Positions 23,871-34,492 of a DNA stretch of 64,000 nucleotides are shown here, one piece after another (positions within the stretch are counted from its first letter, which is position 1; the number at the start of each line of letters is the position of its first letter). The notes under the pieces were generated by a model that did no database searches, was not told the origin of the DNA, and saw only the letters and a program-made list of their open reading frames with translations. A program made the translations under genes and the position numbers. Source of the DNA: Bigelowiella natans CCMP2755 (Eukaryota; Cercozoa; Chlorarachniophyceae); NCBI GenBank assembly GCA_000320545.1, contig ADNK01001542.1, positions 51,233 to 115,232 of the forward strand, written 5' to 3'.

Positions 23871-25152
23871 TATTACCTCCCAAAGGTGGTCTACAAAGCC
23901 CAAGCTAGTCTTGTGATAGGCCTTATCTACGAGGAGCTGGTGGTGCTGGTGGTGGTGCTGGTGGTGCTGCTGGTTCTTCCACGGAAACCTATTCCACATC
24001 CAATCGATTCGATTGAAGATGCTTGCGTGTGAAGCCGCTACGCCTTTCGGCACGCCAGTACTTCCAGACGTGTACAGGATGTACGCCAAAGCCCTGGGGT
24101 CGATACGCTCTGCCGTATCTAAATAGGGACGGTGACGATTGCCTCCGCTGCTTCTACCCGCGTCGTTGGAGCATAGCAACTCCTCCACAGAGAGCATTCT
24201 GACCCCGGAATTCCGCGCGATTGCTTCGATGCTCTCACCGCTATGGCCGTGGGAAGATTCTCCCCCTCCCCCCCTCAGCATTATTGGGGGACGGGAGTTT
24301 TCTAAAATTGCTTCGAGTCGCTGTGGAGCTTGCATGGTAGACACGGGCAAGTAGCCATGCCCTATCTTTAGGCTTCCGAGGAGAGATCCCACCTAAGATG
24401 CCCAATGGGATACGAGTGGGAGAGATTCCCGCAATGCAAAACACGCACACGTATCAGAGTGCTTCTTCTTCTTCTTCTTCTTCTTCTTCTTCTTCTTCTA
24501 CTACTACTTCTAAAAATGCACAGGGCCATGAGTTGCTTGCAAAGGATTCGTTGTGTCAGGCGAAGAGCGAGAATTAACGAGAAGGATAAGAACGAGAAAA
24601 TATTTTGGCAGGTTGATTTGAAGGGGGGGGGGGGGGGGGCGTGCATCACCATGTGCTTGGGGTCTTTTACGGTGTCCATGCAAATGGCAATTGGCGCAAT
24701 GTTTTCGCTCGAGCTATGCTGATTCACATCACTATTGATTTCGCGAACAAGGTTGCTTCCAATCTGAGCTCCTAACCTGAGACAAGTACAGAATGTAAAT
24801 GATTTTATTGCTAGCTCACGCTGGGATCTGTCGCGTGAAAGAAGAGAAGCTATACTCGTTCAGTTGCTCGAAGGTCGTTGTCTCTCCATCCTCGGCCTTT
24901 TTTCCACACAGTTTGCGTTAGTTTTTATTGGCAGTCATGATGTCGAGGCGTTCGCTACTTCGTGAGCATAAGAAAGACAATTACCTTCAGAAGAGCAATT
25001 CTGCCTGGGTGTTGCCGGGCAGCTTCTTCTATCCCAGCATGCAAAAGCTTGTGCTTTGCGCCCGATGCACCAGACCGGGCCTCATCACTATCGTTTGCAT
25101 GTTGTAACTTTGAGTGACGTAGACAAAACGCAGCAGGCAAGGCCAACGTGCA
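10923..25152 (-). CDS. Non-ribosomal peptide synthetase with heterocyclisation domain
   Basis: Predicted multi-domain enzyme that builds a small peptide on carrier-bound thioesters. Exons in order of transcription: 24985-25152, 24856-24896, 24671-24776, 23877-24392, 23301-23661, 22883-23101, 12999-22671, 12167-12815, 11896-11948, 10923-11738. All borders are GT/AG and phases agree, except one break inside 23301-23661. Domain order: A1 (damaged), carrier 1 (GGDSLS, about 22306), C (HHLISDGWS, about 21381-21408), E (about 18785-20117), a C-like half domain without HHxxxDG (about 17560-18650), A2 (about 15450-17430), carrier 2 (GGDSIS, about 15210), Cy (about 13200-14930), carrier 3 (GGDSLS, about 12700), thioesterase (10923-12300). 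Linkers carry long Ser, Thr, Gln and Ala runs encoded by microsatellites. The first ATG is not identified; the first exon ends IEEAARQHPGRIALLK, a typical A-domain entry. No A domain lies between C and E or between Cy and carrier 3. Domain content is bacterial in style, but introns show it is a resident eukaryotic gene. Confidence 0.85.
13200..14930 (-). other. NRPS heterocyclisation (Cy) domain
   Basis: Cy domains replace C domains where Cys, Ser or Thr is condensed and cyclised to thiazoline or oxazoline. Motifs seen in order: LGIQEGYFVGMQL (about 14881-14912), the motif region VSLVVVDGRSEMIF (about 14445-14489), YWMERISTLPPPPDLP (about 14215-14275), SNALLTVYAQVLSQMS, GNFSSTTLLEV (about 13725-13760), FVFTSTLGL (about 13530-13575) and VSMDFQV. 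All match Cy rather than C consensus. The diagnostic DxxxxD reads S-L-V-V-V-D, so the first Asp is Ser. Carrier 3 follows directly, with no A domain. Confidence 0.75.
15450..17430 (-). other. NRPS adenylation domain A2, cysteine-type pocket
   Basis: Complete A domain: LSYKELDGL, LKAGCAYLPLDPSQPAERI, YLIYTSGSTGVPKG (about 16833-16872), SFDLSVYDIFG (about 16700-16735), WNTVPRLMELL, MSGDFIPLSLP, MGGATEAAIWSN (about 16326-16365), IYIGGRGVAHGY, RPGDLGRI, LNGFRIELGEIE and TANGKIDRR. The residues visible at pocket positions (D-L-Y in SFDLSVY, N in WNTVP, S in MSGD, I-W in AAIWS, K in NGK) resemble the DLYN-LS-LIWK cysteine code of bacterial thiazoline synthetases. This match is from memory and is an inference. 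Confidence 0.75.
18780..20120 (-). other. NRPS epimerisation (E) domain
   Basis: Should convert a carrier-bound L-residue to the D-form. Motifs seen: PPSPIQNWFF (about 20090-20117), AAHHLVIDGVSQRIL (about 19541-19580), DLEGHGRD (about 19205-19228), VGWFTDLYSVNF (about 19080-19112) and DIVFNYFGRL (about 18785-18812). These match the family pattern HHxxxDG, EGHGR, GWFT and FNY-G, including the catalytic His and Glu. Unusually it follows a C domain directly, with no A domain or carrier in between. Confidence 0.8.
23196..23239. repeat. (CT)n microsatellite in NRPS intron
   Basis: A pure CT tract in the intron between exons 22883-23101 and 23301-23661. A second CT tract (about 23828-23866) lies in the next upstream intron. 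Both flank the damaged A1 exon. Confidence 0.9.
23301..24896 (-). other. NRPS adenylation domain A1, internally deleted
   Basis: Present in order: FEQLNE-LGAQIGSNL (24671-24896), core A2 LKIGHGYLPV, core A3 YILYTSGSTGVPKG, and FVDHLWE joined by splicing to IFGALSAGVPLVV (23661 downward). Within about 60 bases the sequence jumps, in another frame, to DGYLNDDARTAQSF, FRTGDFGYYY and FIGRRDFSVKIRGQRVDLLE (cores A7-A8). The roughly 100-150 residues that normally lie between, with the substrate-pocket residues and core A5, are absent. The exon is 361 nt, one base out of phase for its splice partners. The domain should be inactive unless the assembly is wrong here. Confidence 0.7.
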
Positions 25153-25299
25153 CTGCGAGATTATAATAATGATACCTATTAACAATACCTTTTCGAACAC
25201 AGTGATCGATGTTTTGCATATTGCTTGCGCCGGAGAAGCCCGAATCTTGAACTAGTCGGGCGGGTATGCGGAGGCGGGATGAATCGAAGCATAGCCGTC

Positions 25300-25569
25300 T
25301 CAGCGTCTCCTCCCCGGCCTTAAAAATTCGAAATGATCCTCGAATGTCCAGAGCAGCAGGTTACATTCCCTGTAAACACCTACACGATACCAGCGTTTAG
25401 AGTTGTTAGTGCATGCAAGTTGGTCCAGTATGCCACTTTCATCTAACAACCTAGTCATGTGAGGCTGTAGCGCTTCGCCTGAATACGAGTAGCGAATCTG
25501 GTAGCTTTTCCTTTGGGTATGCCAGCTACTCGCAAGGATATCCACCGGCAGGTCCGACACAATCAATCT
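25300..25569 (-). pseudogene. Condensation-domain-like fragment upstream of A1
   Basis: The minus frame after an acceptor at 25569 reads RLIVSDLPVDILASSWHTQ, then NSKRWYRVGVYRE, NLLLWTFEDHFEFL and a stop at 25300. The segment NLLLWTF-(x)-H resembles the strand before the HHxxxDG motif of C domains, but the motif itself reads EDHFEFL. No GT donor was found before the stop that would splice into the first supported NRPS exon. It is either the eroded first C domain of the NRPS or an unrelated fragment. Confidence 0.35.
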
Positions 25570-25652
25570 CTGGCAAAAACAAAGAGAGTTATCGACGTTT
25601 CCATCCGACTGGCTCGTCGAAAGGATGAGTGTGATTGGGGTTTTAAACATAC

Positions 25653-26369
25653 GACCCTAATAATTCTATGTCGTTGTGGTCAAAACTGAGTCCGCCCTCA
25701 TGTCGCTCCTGTAAATTTGGGGAAGGACAACCCTGATTTATAATGCGTCATGATTCCTTACAAGTCGCTTTCATAAAACATAACCATTGGAAAGGAAGTG
25801 CAGAATCGAACGCCAAGTGGAGGACTATGTAGTGCGACAATGTATCTTTTGAGTCGCAAATTGCGAACATTATTTAAGGACAGAAAGAAGGAGCACCCCT
25901 CCCCACCGGCGTCATCCCAGGCGAAGAAGAGGATAAAAGTTGTAAAACCCTATGATTAGCGATGAGAGGAAGTATTTAATTTAGAAGAAGAATGCTTAAG
26001 CGGATGTATGGTAATTTCAATGCAGAGGATCCTCTGGTCACCGAATCTTCATATTCCTTCACTGTTTTTTCCGGGTATATGTACTAATCGCAATGTCTAC
26101 CGATAACAAACAGGTTGCGGTTAACTATCAAAAGATTTCTTGAAAGTCGGGAGCGGCTTTCTTTACTCGTTGGCCCACCGTGAGTCGTCCGCCGGTACCT
26201 CGCCGGCCAAAATCCTTCCCGCCCGCCCGAGAGACTCTTCCGTCGAGAACGAAGAAGTGGGCCTTTAAGGTAATGCATTCGTTGATGCGAACGTATAATC
26301 TTCAGCATATTCACTACGTGGTATCAGAATAACGATCTTTTCGCGTATCTTCTAATTACAATACTACAG
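25653..26369. other. Intergenic region between NRPS and ATG4
   Basis: The two genes diverge from here, so their promoters should lie in it. A possible 5' exon of ATG4 with a GT donor at about 26268 (reading SRTKKWAFK) does not join downstream exons in phase. No core promoter element can be called. Confidence 0.4.
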
Positions 26370-27685
26370 CGCTAACTTTACAAGTGCCGTTGATCAACAC
26401 ACTTACTACTGGCTGTAAGGTACGCCAAATGTGGGAGGCAGTTTTCGGACAAGATGACTCCGATATGAAGGTCTTTAAACACACGGAGCCTATCTGGATA
26501 CTTGGAGTCGAACATAGGTCACACAAACGCACACACACACAAACACACACACACACACACACACACAGGATGGATGTGGAATTTTATGGGAGCATGGGCC
26601 TGAAGAAATGCTACCGTTCTAAATATGACACGATTTCACTTTCAGAAAAGTAATGGAATACGACGCTAATAAGATTTTCTTTGCTACTGTTAGCGTTGAG
26701 GGTGCGTTACGGAAATACAGGCAGGCAGCAAGCAAGCTGACCCCGAAGGAACTCAGGGAGAAACTTATTCAGGTTGCATACTCCGTAAGAACATTTCATG
26801 CCGTTTCAAAAGATTTTGAAGGACTTAAGATATCTATAGTTCTTCCCCCCCTGCGAATACGATCAATTATTGACCGTATCGCAGGGCAAAAGAACTAGCG
26901 AAAACATCATCCAAATTGGTGAACGGGTGTGTCTGAGAGTTAAATAACTTACATGGCACCATTGATCTCGTGAGTAGGAGAAGTTGCGCAGGAACAAAGA
27001 AGCCTATCACGATTTCATCACTAAAGTTTGGTTCTCATATCGGGAAGGATTTCCAGGTGATAGTGATGAGAAGTAGGTTGAGATAGGATGGTGATGGGGA
27101 TGATGGTCATAGCGTTTATTTTACACCCTTCCGACTTCCACAATCAGCCATCGGAGCTTCCTCGTACGACACAGACGCGGGGTGGGGATGCATGTTGCGT
27201 ACATCCCAGATGATGTTCTGCCAAGGGCTTCTCGTGCACAACTTAGGCCGACGTAAGAAGAAGAAGAAGAAGAAGAAAAGAAAACAGATGATATTCAATG
27301 AGCACGAGCACATCGCACCGTTTCATATGAGAGCAAAATGACATTGCGTATCCAACCTTTTGCACGGTACCAATGCATGTAGTAAGAAAGATAGTTCATC
27401 AGTATTTCCCGACGCAATAAACAAGTAATAAGAGCACAATAGGTGAGAGCTGCTGTGTTTACTATATATGCAGATTGGAGAGTCAATCGAAAGGGCGTGC
27501 GGCCAGAGATTTATGCGAAGGTGCGCAAATGTATATTTGTAAGCCATTGAACCACCTTAGCTGAATATTATTTATGGGTTTCCTATGATGATGTCGCTTT
27601 AGAATATTTGCTGCCACAACTTATTGCGATGTCCCTATATGGAAAGCGTGATGTACTAATAATAAGTGCACATATTATATGTATA

Positions 27686-27726
<41 letters not shown>

Positions 27727-30475
27727 ATATGTATACACATCCGTGTATTCATGCCTATGTGTGCTGAGTGTTGGTTGTGTTGTGTAGGTTCTGCGATGGT
27801 TTTTGGATTATCCCAACGATGTATGCCCGTACTCGTTGCATAACTTGCTTCGCCATTCAGCGTGTGTGGACAAATTGGTAGTAAGCAGTAGTAGTAGCAG
27901 TAGGTACTAATCGACGAAGTGTACCAAAAAACAATGCAACTAAAGCAGCAGAGGAGTGATCATCAAATCACTCTCGAGGAAAGGGCATGAATAAATCGGA
28001 ATTATATGAAGTTGCACTTTCTGCAGAGAGCCTGCACGCATACACACACGCGCACCCACGGCGGCAATTGTCAGTGTCTCTAGCGTACACGTCCATGATC
28101 TTACTGAGCACACACACACACACATACACAAACTGATATTTTACCTGTTTATTCGGTCTTAGATTGGCGAATGGTTCGGACCCCAGGCTGCGTGCGTTGT
28201 GATCAAGTAATGCTTCGTAGCGATTGCAGGGGGGGGGAGTAGTAGCAGTAGTGGTAGTCGGGGTAATAGCAGTAACAACTTGGCCAAAGCCCCGAGTAGT
28301 AACAATATACACTGATGCTCTGCCCCCCCTCCCCTCCTTCTCCGATTGCCGTTCTCAGGAGATGCCACGGTGCACATCTGAAGAGCAAGGACGCCTACCT
28401 CCTCCCGTCGTTGTATATGGCTTCGGATGGAGGGACCGTTTACTTGGATAAGGTACTAGTATTGCAGCATATTATTTCCTATGGGGAGGCTGCAAAGAAG
28501 GAAGGGGTATAAGGAGGAAGAGGAGGAGGGGATGAGTAGGGAAGAAACGAGAGCGTTCCAAACGATATATTCGTTCGAGGGAGTACATGTTGCGCCTCCC
28601 ACTGTGATTGCAGCTGATAATGCCGGTTTTCTTGCTTTGCTGCCCCTCCCCCCGCTCCGGTCGCTTTCTTCCCCTCGTTACTCTCAAAGATTCTGCAGAT
28701 GTTTGGAGATGATGAGAGCACAGCCTCCTCCTCCTCCTCACAAAGAAACTCGGTAGATATTCAGACCAATGGCGGTGATAAAGCTAATGCTGCTCCTGAC
28801 AACACCAGCAGCCATAACAACAAAAGCAGTAGTGCCAAGATGCACGATGGTTCCTCCGCGCCCCCCCAACCCCCCTCCGCCACCAAGAGTCGGTTTGCGG
28901 CCCACATAACAAAGATAGCAGCGGGCACGAACAGCAGCGGCACGTCTCGAGCGCAAGGAGAGGCTGCTGAAGAGACCAAGTTGAGAAGTAGAAATAACGG
29001 CAGTAGTAGTAGTATTAGTAGTAGTAGTAGAGAAAAGACGGTGAAGGCAACGACAACCAAAAGGGATTTGAAGCAACAAACAGTACCAGCAGGGAATAAC
29101 AGCACCAAAGGCTGCACCGGTGCTACCACGACGTCCAAAACAACAACAATCAACGCTTCCTCATCATCATCATCATCACCACCATCACCATCACCAAATT
29201 CTTCTTCATCTTCGTCCTCTGCCCCCTCCTCTTCACACCAATCCCAAGACCGCTCGCGTAACAATGATAATGATTATAATAATGATAATAATAATAAGCA
29301 GCAGCAGCAGCAACAACAACAACAACAACGACGACACAAACTCTCCCTGGCGGAGTCGATGATCATGCAGCAGCCGCGGGAGAGATGGAAGGCTCTGGTA
29401 ATAGTCGTTCCTGTTCGTTTGGGCGTGGAAGTTGTCAATAAAAACTACATGAACGGCCTCATAAAGTGCCTCAAACTACCACAAAGTCTCGGCTTTGTGG
29501 GGGGGCGGCCTCGATCCTCTCTTTACTTCGTCGGCTTCCAAGGCAGCCGCCTACTCTACCTTGATCCACACACGGTGCAGAAGGTGCCTCCCTTCCAGAC
29601 CGATCTTAGGCGGGTGTCCTCCTCTTTCCACTGCGCGAAGCTGCGAACGATGAAACTTGACGAGCTCGACCCCTCCCTTGCCCTGGGCTTTTATTGCCGC
29701 GACAGGGCAGAATTCTTTCACTTCTGGAGCTCCATCGAGGTATGTGTGTGGGGGGGGGGGGTTGACATTTGTTTGAATAATTTTCTCAATCGGGAGGGTG
29801 AGAGAGGTGTAGGCGTTTGTATGGGGGAATAGAGGACAGCCTCACCACGCCAAACTTACACGACAGAGTTAATGCTAGTAAGCGTCTCCTTCTCGCCCCA
29901 ACTTACGGCTGTTTTTTTGGTTTTTCTTAACCTGCTCGTGATATTCTGCCTTCCAGGAAATGCAGCAATCTTCGCGGTACCCTCCATTCCGCGTGGAGGC
30001 CAAAGCTCCGTCCTACGATGACTTCCTTGACTTAGATGATGAAGAAGACGATGACGACGACGCCGAGGACCACCAAATGATGATGATGAAAACGAACAAC
30101 AAGAACAAGAAGGAGAAGAAGATGATGATGAAGAAGAAGAAGAAGAAGAAGGGCCAAACTGGCGGCAGTGCCGAGGAAAAGGACAGCAGCCCAGACGACT
30201 TCAATGACAACAATGACAACAACATTTCGCAAACACCAAAGATTATAACAGGCTCACGTATTCTCAGAAATTCGAATAGGAATGGCAGCGAAGAGAAAAA
30301 GAACGGTTTATCTCCCGGTGCTGCGCCGTCCACGAGTAGAAGCACTCCAGGTGCTTTTACTGCGAACGCCGCGATAATGCATGGAGGGAGGACGCGTGCG
30401 GCCATGAAAAATGCATCCGAGAAGAGGCCTCAGGAAGCAGAGTTCCTGGTAGACGACGGTTTTGTGATACTTTGA
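26370..30475 (+). CDS. ATG4: Autophagy cysteine protease ATG4
   Basis: ATG4 (family C54) processes ATG8 and later releases it from phosphatidylethanolamine during autophagosome formation, in the cytosol. Exons, all GT-AG and in phase: 26370-26517 (EPIWILG), 26992-27056 (VWFSYREGFP), 27148-27252 (DTDAGWGCMLRTSQM, catalytic Cys), 27507-27520 (14-nt microexon), 27788-27877 (CPYSLHNLL), 28163-28206 (IGEWFGPQAACVV), 28359-28452 (SLYMASDGGTVYLDK), 28699-29739 (VPVRLGVEVVN, PQSLGFVGGRP, YLDPHTVQ with catalytic Asp and His, FHC, LDPSLALGFYC) and 29957-30475. The 28699 exon inserts about 210 residues of Ser/Asn/Gln low complexity. The last exon adds an acidic then Lys-rich tail and ends DDGFVIL, an LC3-interacting (LIR-type) motif like that of animal ATG4B. 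The true start is unresolved; MWEAVFGQ at about 26430 is one candidate. Confidence 0.9.
26646..26898 (+). other. Open cassette inside ATG4 intron 1 (possible poison exon)
   Basis: An 81-codon frame (26653-26898, starting MEYDANKIFF and ending RIAGQKN-stop) lies within the intron 26518-26991. It is preceded by a good acceptor (TTTCAG at 26640-26645), and its phase matches the ATG4 donor at 26517, so inclusion would end the protein early with a foreign tail. Composition is protein-like (KLTPKELREKL, SIVLPPLRIRSI). A CA microsatellite (about 26524-26567) lies just upstream. It is not part of the ATG4 fold, because 26517 joins 26992 perfectly without it. Confidence 0.45.
27687..27724. repeat. (AT)n microsatellite in ATG4 intron
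   Basis: AT tract just upstream of the acceptor for exon 27788-27877. Confidence 0.9.
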
Positions 30476-30546
30476 TCAGATGAAAAACTGGCGTGCAGAG
30501 CGTTGGGAAGATTGTGACATCTTGCCGGATTTACAGCGTATTATGG

Positions 30547-30587
<41 letters not shown>

Positions 30588-31226
30588 TTTTTAATGTATG
30601 TAATATATATGTATATGATATACATATGAGATGAATGGATGTAATGAATAAATTAAATTCGTTCGATGGTCATCCTAATGCACTGATGTGCCTAGCTAGC
30701 TAGACCATTCTAGCATTCATTATAGTAGGCACAAGACAAACACACAAGCTAGAACTAGTAGAGCTAGCAGCTGCAGCTAGCATGCTACATGAGGATGGAC
30801 ATATTGAGCAAATTCAATTGCTTCATTACATCCGTCTTACATGCTGCAACATATATACTATATATGATATTGCTGTGTCTATTATACACAAAGCACTAGA
30901 GTCTTAGTTCCCAAAATGTTCCGCACGTTGTCATACGATGCCACATGATGCTGATCGTCAAAGCACTGACCTCTATTTCAAACGCTTGCATGTCCCCGCT
31001 AGCCCGGCTAGCTAGCCGGTCGTCATGTCTGAAATTAATTATCTGACATCGCGCATCTCTCTAGCTAGCTCTAGATCTCTAGGTTTAGCTACTCAGCAAA
31101 GCGCCCATCGCGCACAACAAGATAGCATGCATTGAACAGTTTCTATATGAATATGTTTAATTTTGCCAAGCATTTTGGGTGTCACTGTGTCTATAGTTGT
31201 CTTGAAGTGGTTCAATGCTAGAATGA
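30476..31226. other. Intergenic island with AT tract and CTAG-rich DNA
   Basis: Lies between the convergent 3' ends of ATG4 and the EF-hand-like gene. It holds an AT microsatellite (about 30549-30585), the MITE at 30630-30840, the shared motif TTGCTGTGTCTATTAT (about 30872) and repeated CTAGCTAG words. No coding frame is supported. Confidence 0.65.
30630..30840. mobile_element. MITE-like element with inverted arms
   Basis: The left arm (about 30634-30680, GGATGTAATGA then TCATCCTAATG) and the right arm (about 30786-30838) are reverse complements over about 45 bp with a few mismatches. The right arm, reversed, begins GTAAGACGGATGTAATGA. The roughly 110-bp core is CTAGCTAG-rich and noncoding. 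Same family as 39900-40138 and 10427-10480. Confidence 0.65.
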
Positions 31227-31835
31227 CTACATCTGTAGTTCCTCACGTAGTGCCTCTATGAGAAGCATGTTCATTACTTCTTTGTAATATAAATATCCTT
31301 CTCTTCCCTTTGGAGCTGTCAAAAGGACATCATCAACATCGTCTTCGTATATTGTAAATTTCTTTATTAGTTTTTGTAGCACTTCCCTTGGCATTTGTTC
31401 TTTTATGTACTTGTGTTTCTCAGCATTATCGAAAGCGACGCGAATTTTCTCTTGCTTCAGCACGTGCTTGGATAACACTTTCTCCACCAACTTCTTAGAT
31501 GAGCATATCTCCAAAAACTGCTTGAAGTTTAGGTCTTCTGTGTATTTTCCCTGCCAATATATTCAGAAAACAGTGATTCAGCTTTCAAGATTTGCATGCT
31601 CTATTTCTTCTACAATGAAGCGTCACATTGATCGTATTCCCACCTTTCCTCTTTCAGTAAGCCTCAGATCTATACTCTTAAGCGCATCGTCAAGATCATC
31701 GATTTGGAGCTTGCCCCTCCACATGTAGTCTGAGAACGATTCGCGAATCTCGTCCATGCGTTCCGGGGTGAGCTTGCTCTGCTTCTTCTTCCCTTTCTTC
31801 TTGGTGTCCTCCGCAGGTGCTTTTTCTTCGGACAT
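31227..31835 (-). CDS. EF-hand-like protein, degenerate loops
   Basis: Two exons: 31644-31835 (64 codons, ATG at 31835) and 31227-31550 (107 codons plus stop), joined in phase 0 across a 93-nt GT-AG intron; total 171 residues. After a Lys-rich start, LTPERMDEIRESFSDYM is a typical calmodulin-type entering helix. Near the C-terminus VDDVLLTAPKGREGYLYYKE has the outline of an EF-hand (Gly at the turn, bulky residue, E at the end), but the loop lacks the acidic ligands. Calcium binding is therefore doubtful. It may be an EF-hand partner protein of cytoskeleton or axoneme; that is a guess. Confidence 0.75.
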
Positions 31836-32618
31836 CCTAGCCTTCTAGCAAAGTGCTCCAACTCCCCTATGGATTTCAAGGAATTGGCCTACCAGCGGAG
31901 GCAGCCATACGAGCTGAGGTGGTCGGGGGGGGAAGGCGAACAGCTCCGGTCCGTAGTCGACAGTAACGGCGACAAACACCAGAATTTTTTTGCTTACAAT
32001 TAAAGTTCCTTGTCGTTCATTATAAACCGCAAGTGAATGCATGTGACGGCCTGATTTTCGATATTTCCGGTAGATTTGACCGGTATTTTGGGGTAACGAC
32101 AAGCCGTCTTCTGCCTTCCTCTCCCGAGACCGAATATCCGACTCCGGGACGACGATAGATATGCGCTGGAATCGCCGGGGGGGGGGTCGCGGCCTTCTCG
32201 TATCTCTCGCACTCTGTGCTGTTTTCGGTGCTTTTTGGCTCCCCGGGCGAGGTGTAGATCACGAATTTTACTGTCTTCTGTCAGCAGTTGTGTATTGAAG
32301 GGGAACGTGGGGGATAAACTGATGATGTGCGATTATTTTGAATGTTTTCCAGGTCTAGCAGGACATATCCAGAGACATCGTTTGTTCGTCAGCACGCGGC
32401 CTCCATGCCGCAGCTTGATTTTCCCCAATAAGGCGGGAATGCGTCTGAATACCGCCCTAGGAACTCTTTCTTTCCGGGGATCCGCGTTGAAGCGGTCGGT
32501 TGTGCAAGAGGCCAAGGAAGAGGAGGAGGGGGAGGACTGGTATGGATTTCTAAGGTAAAACAATTTTGATGCTGTGGTGAAAATAAACATAGTGTGACAT
32601 CGACGAAGTCGTGTCCAA
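31836..32618. promoter_or_regulatory. Divergent intergenic region
   Basis: Between the 5' ends of the EF-hand-like gene (-) and the cyclophilin gene (+). Open frames here (for example about 32000-32558) overlap on both strands, and none shows family signature or phase-matched exons. A shared promoter is likely; no TATA box or other element can be assigned. Confidence 0.35.
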
Positions 32619-32829
32619 ATGGAGTCATACAACGCATGTCTCACCCTCACATTTTATCTGATCGTCCGCGTCATCAGAAAACAGTCCAAAAAGCTCGAAG
32701 AGGCGGCTAATAAAAAGACAGGCAAGGATTCTCCTCTTCCCTCCCCCGCTCCTCCCTTTCAGTCTCTCTAGATTTCATAAATGACAATTGGAATGTAGGG
32801 GAAGAAGCAGTAACAGGAGAAGAAGAAAA

Positions 32830-32870
<41 letters not shown>

Positions 32871-34182
32871 ATAAGACAAATATTAAAGATGTTTGGAAGT
32901 CATAAGAAGAGGTCATAATTTATTGCTCTTTGTTCGTTGTTACTATGTCACTAGCAGAGAGTGAGCCATCAGAATCGGCAGCCCCCCCCCCCCCTTCATC
33001 ATCGCCGAAACGAAAGGACTCTGGGAGTACCAGCATAACCAATGGCGCCATAGACGTTCTACAACCATCTTCACAGGTTGTGAATTCATAGACGGACCTT
33101 GTTTGGAAATCGATCATCACCACACATTAGCTATCAAGAAATACTAAAAAGAAGACAGTCGTTTCTTCTGCTTCTTCTTCTTCTTCTTCTTCTTCTCTCT
33201 CCGTTGTCCTCACGCACTCGTTTTTTCTCTCTGATTGACACATTTGTGACAGGAGGAGGAGGAGAAGAAAAAGGAGCGACAGCAGCTACAGCAGCAGCAG
33301 CAGCAGCAAGGACAGCAAGTTGTGGCTCCAAGGGACTTACGGTGAGACTTGCAAACTTTCCTTTTAAGTGCAAATGAACCCCATATCGCCATATAGTTAA
33401 AGGATATTCGAGGTAACGAGAGCTAGATGGCTTGCATATTCTCCCCGCCACGGACTAGATGTGGAGGTTTCCATGTTCTAGAAATGTGTTGGCGTTGTGA
33501 CCTACATAGCTGGAAGATGATGCGGAATGTTTGTGTACATTCTACGTCTCCACGCATTAGAATATAAAATTGTGAGTGTGTGTGTATATATATATATCTG
33601 TGTGTATGATTGTGTGTTTGTATTTGTGTGCTGTGCAGCCTCAACGAAGATCCGCAGAAGAAGCTGATGCTTAAAGAGAAGGTTATTGGATTATGAACGT
33701 GGGCTCGTAGATGAAAGGGGAGAGAGAATTCTCGCGCACGTGGCGACGTATTATGATGATAATGCGGGTTATTGTTCCGAGCCATCATGATAGGACTGCT
33801 CATAGAAAAACGATTACTAATTTGATTCTACCTCCCCCCCCCCCCCCCCCCCCCCCCTCCCCCCTTTCTTCTGGGTCCGCAGGAAATAGAGAAAATGGAG
33901 ACTGAGTGCGTGAGTCTTAATAGTAGTTGAAGTAGCTGGGATGTAATAAGTGGTAGTAGGAGTATTAGTAATAGTTGCGCCATCATCCTCACCGACTCAG
34001 CGAGTTGGTTAAATACTGCTGCATTGGTAAGAGTGGAGGGGGGGGTGGGGCGGGTGGGATAGTAGGGTTGGACATGGTACTTTATATTTATCGAAGTGAC
34101 TAAAACTGAATATATTGTGTATTATATAAAATATAAATGTGTATGTGTTGTGGATGGGAGAGTGGACATCTGATTGTTTGTT

Positions 34183-34228
<46 letters not shown>

Positions 34229-34424
34229 GATTGGTTGGTTTCTTACTAGATATGAGCTGGAGACACGAGACTACGATTGGCGTCAAAACGGTCAAGTTCA
34301 GACGGAATTATAGCCCATTAACGACATGAGGATGCCTTTTCTCATTGATGATGATGCTGATAGGGACGATTGCAATGCTGACGGCATTGTCCTTTCGAAA
34401 GCTCTTTCCTCCAGTTTCTGTGCT

Positions 34425-34492
<68 letters not shown>

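Noticed and set aside
33099-33377. Plus and minus Leu/Ala-rich frames over the CTT/CAG repeats
   Set aside because: Translations of trinucleotide repeats; only the spliced Glu/Lys/Gln exon 33253-33341 fits its neighbours.
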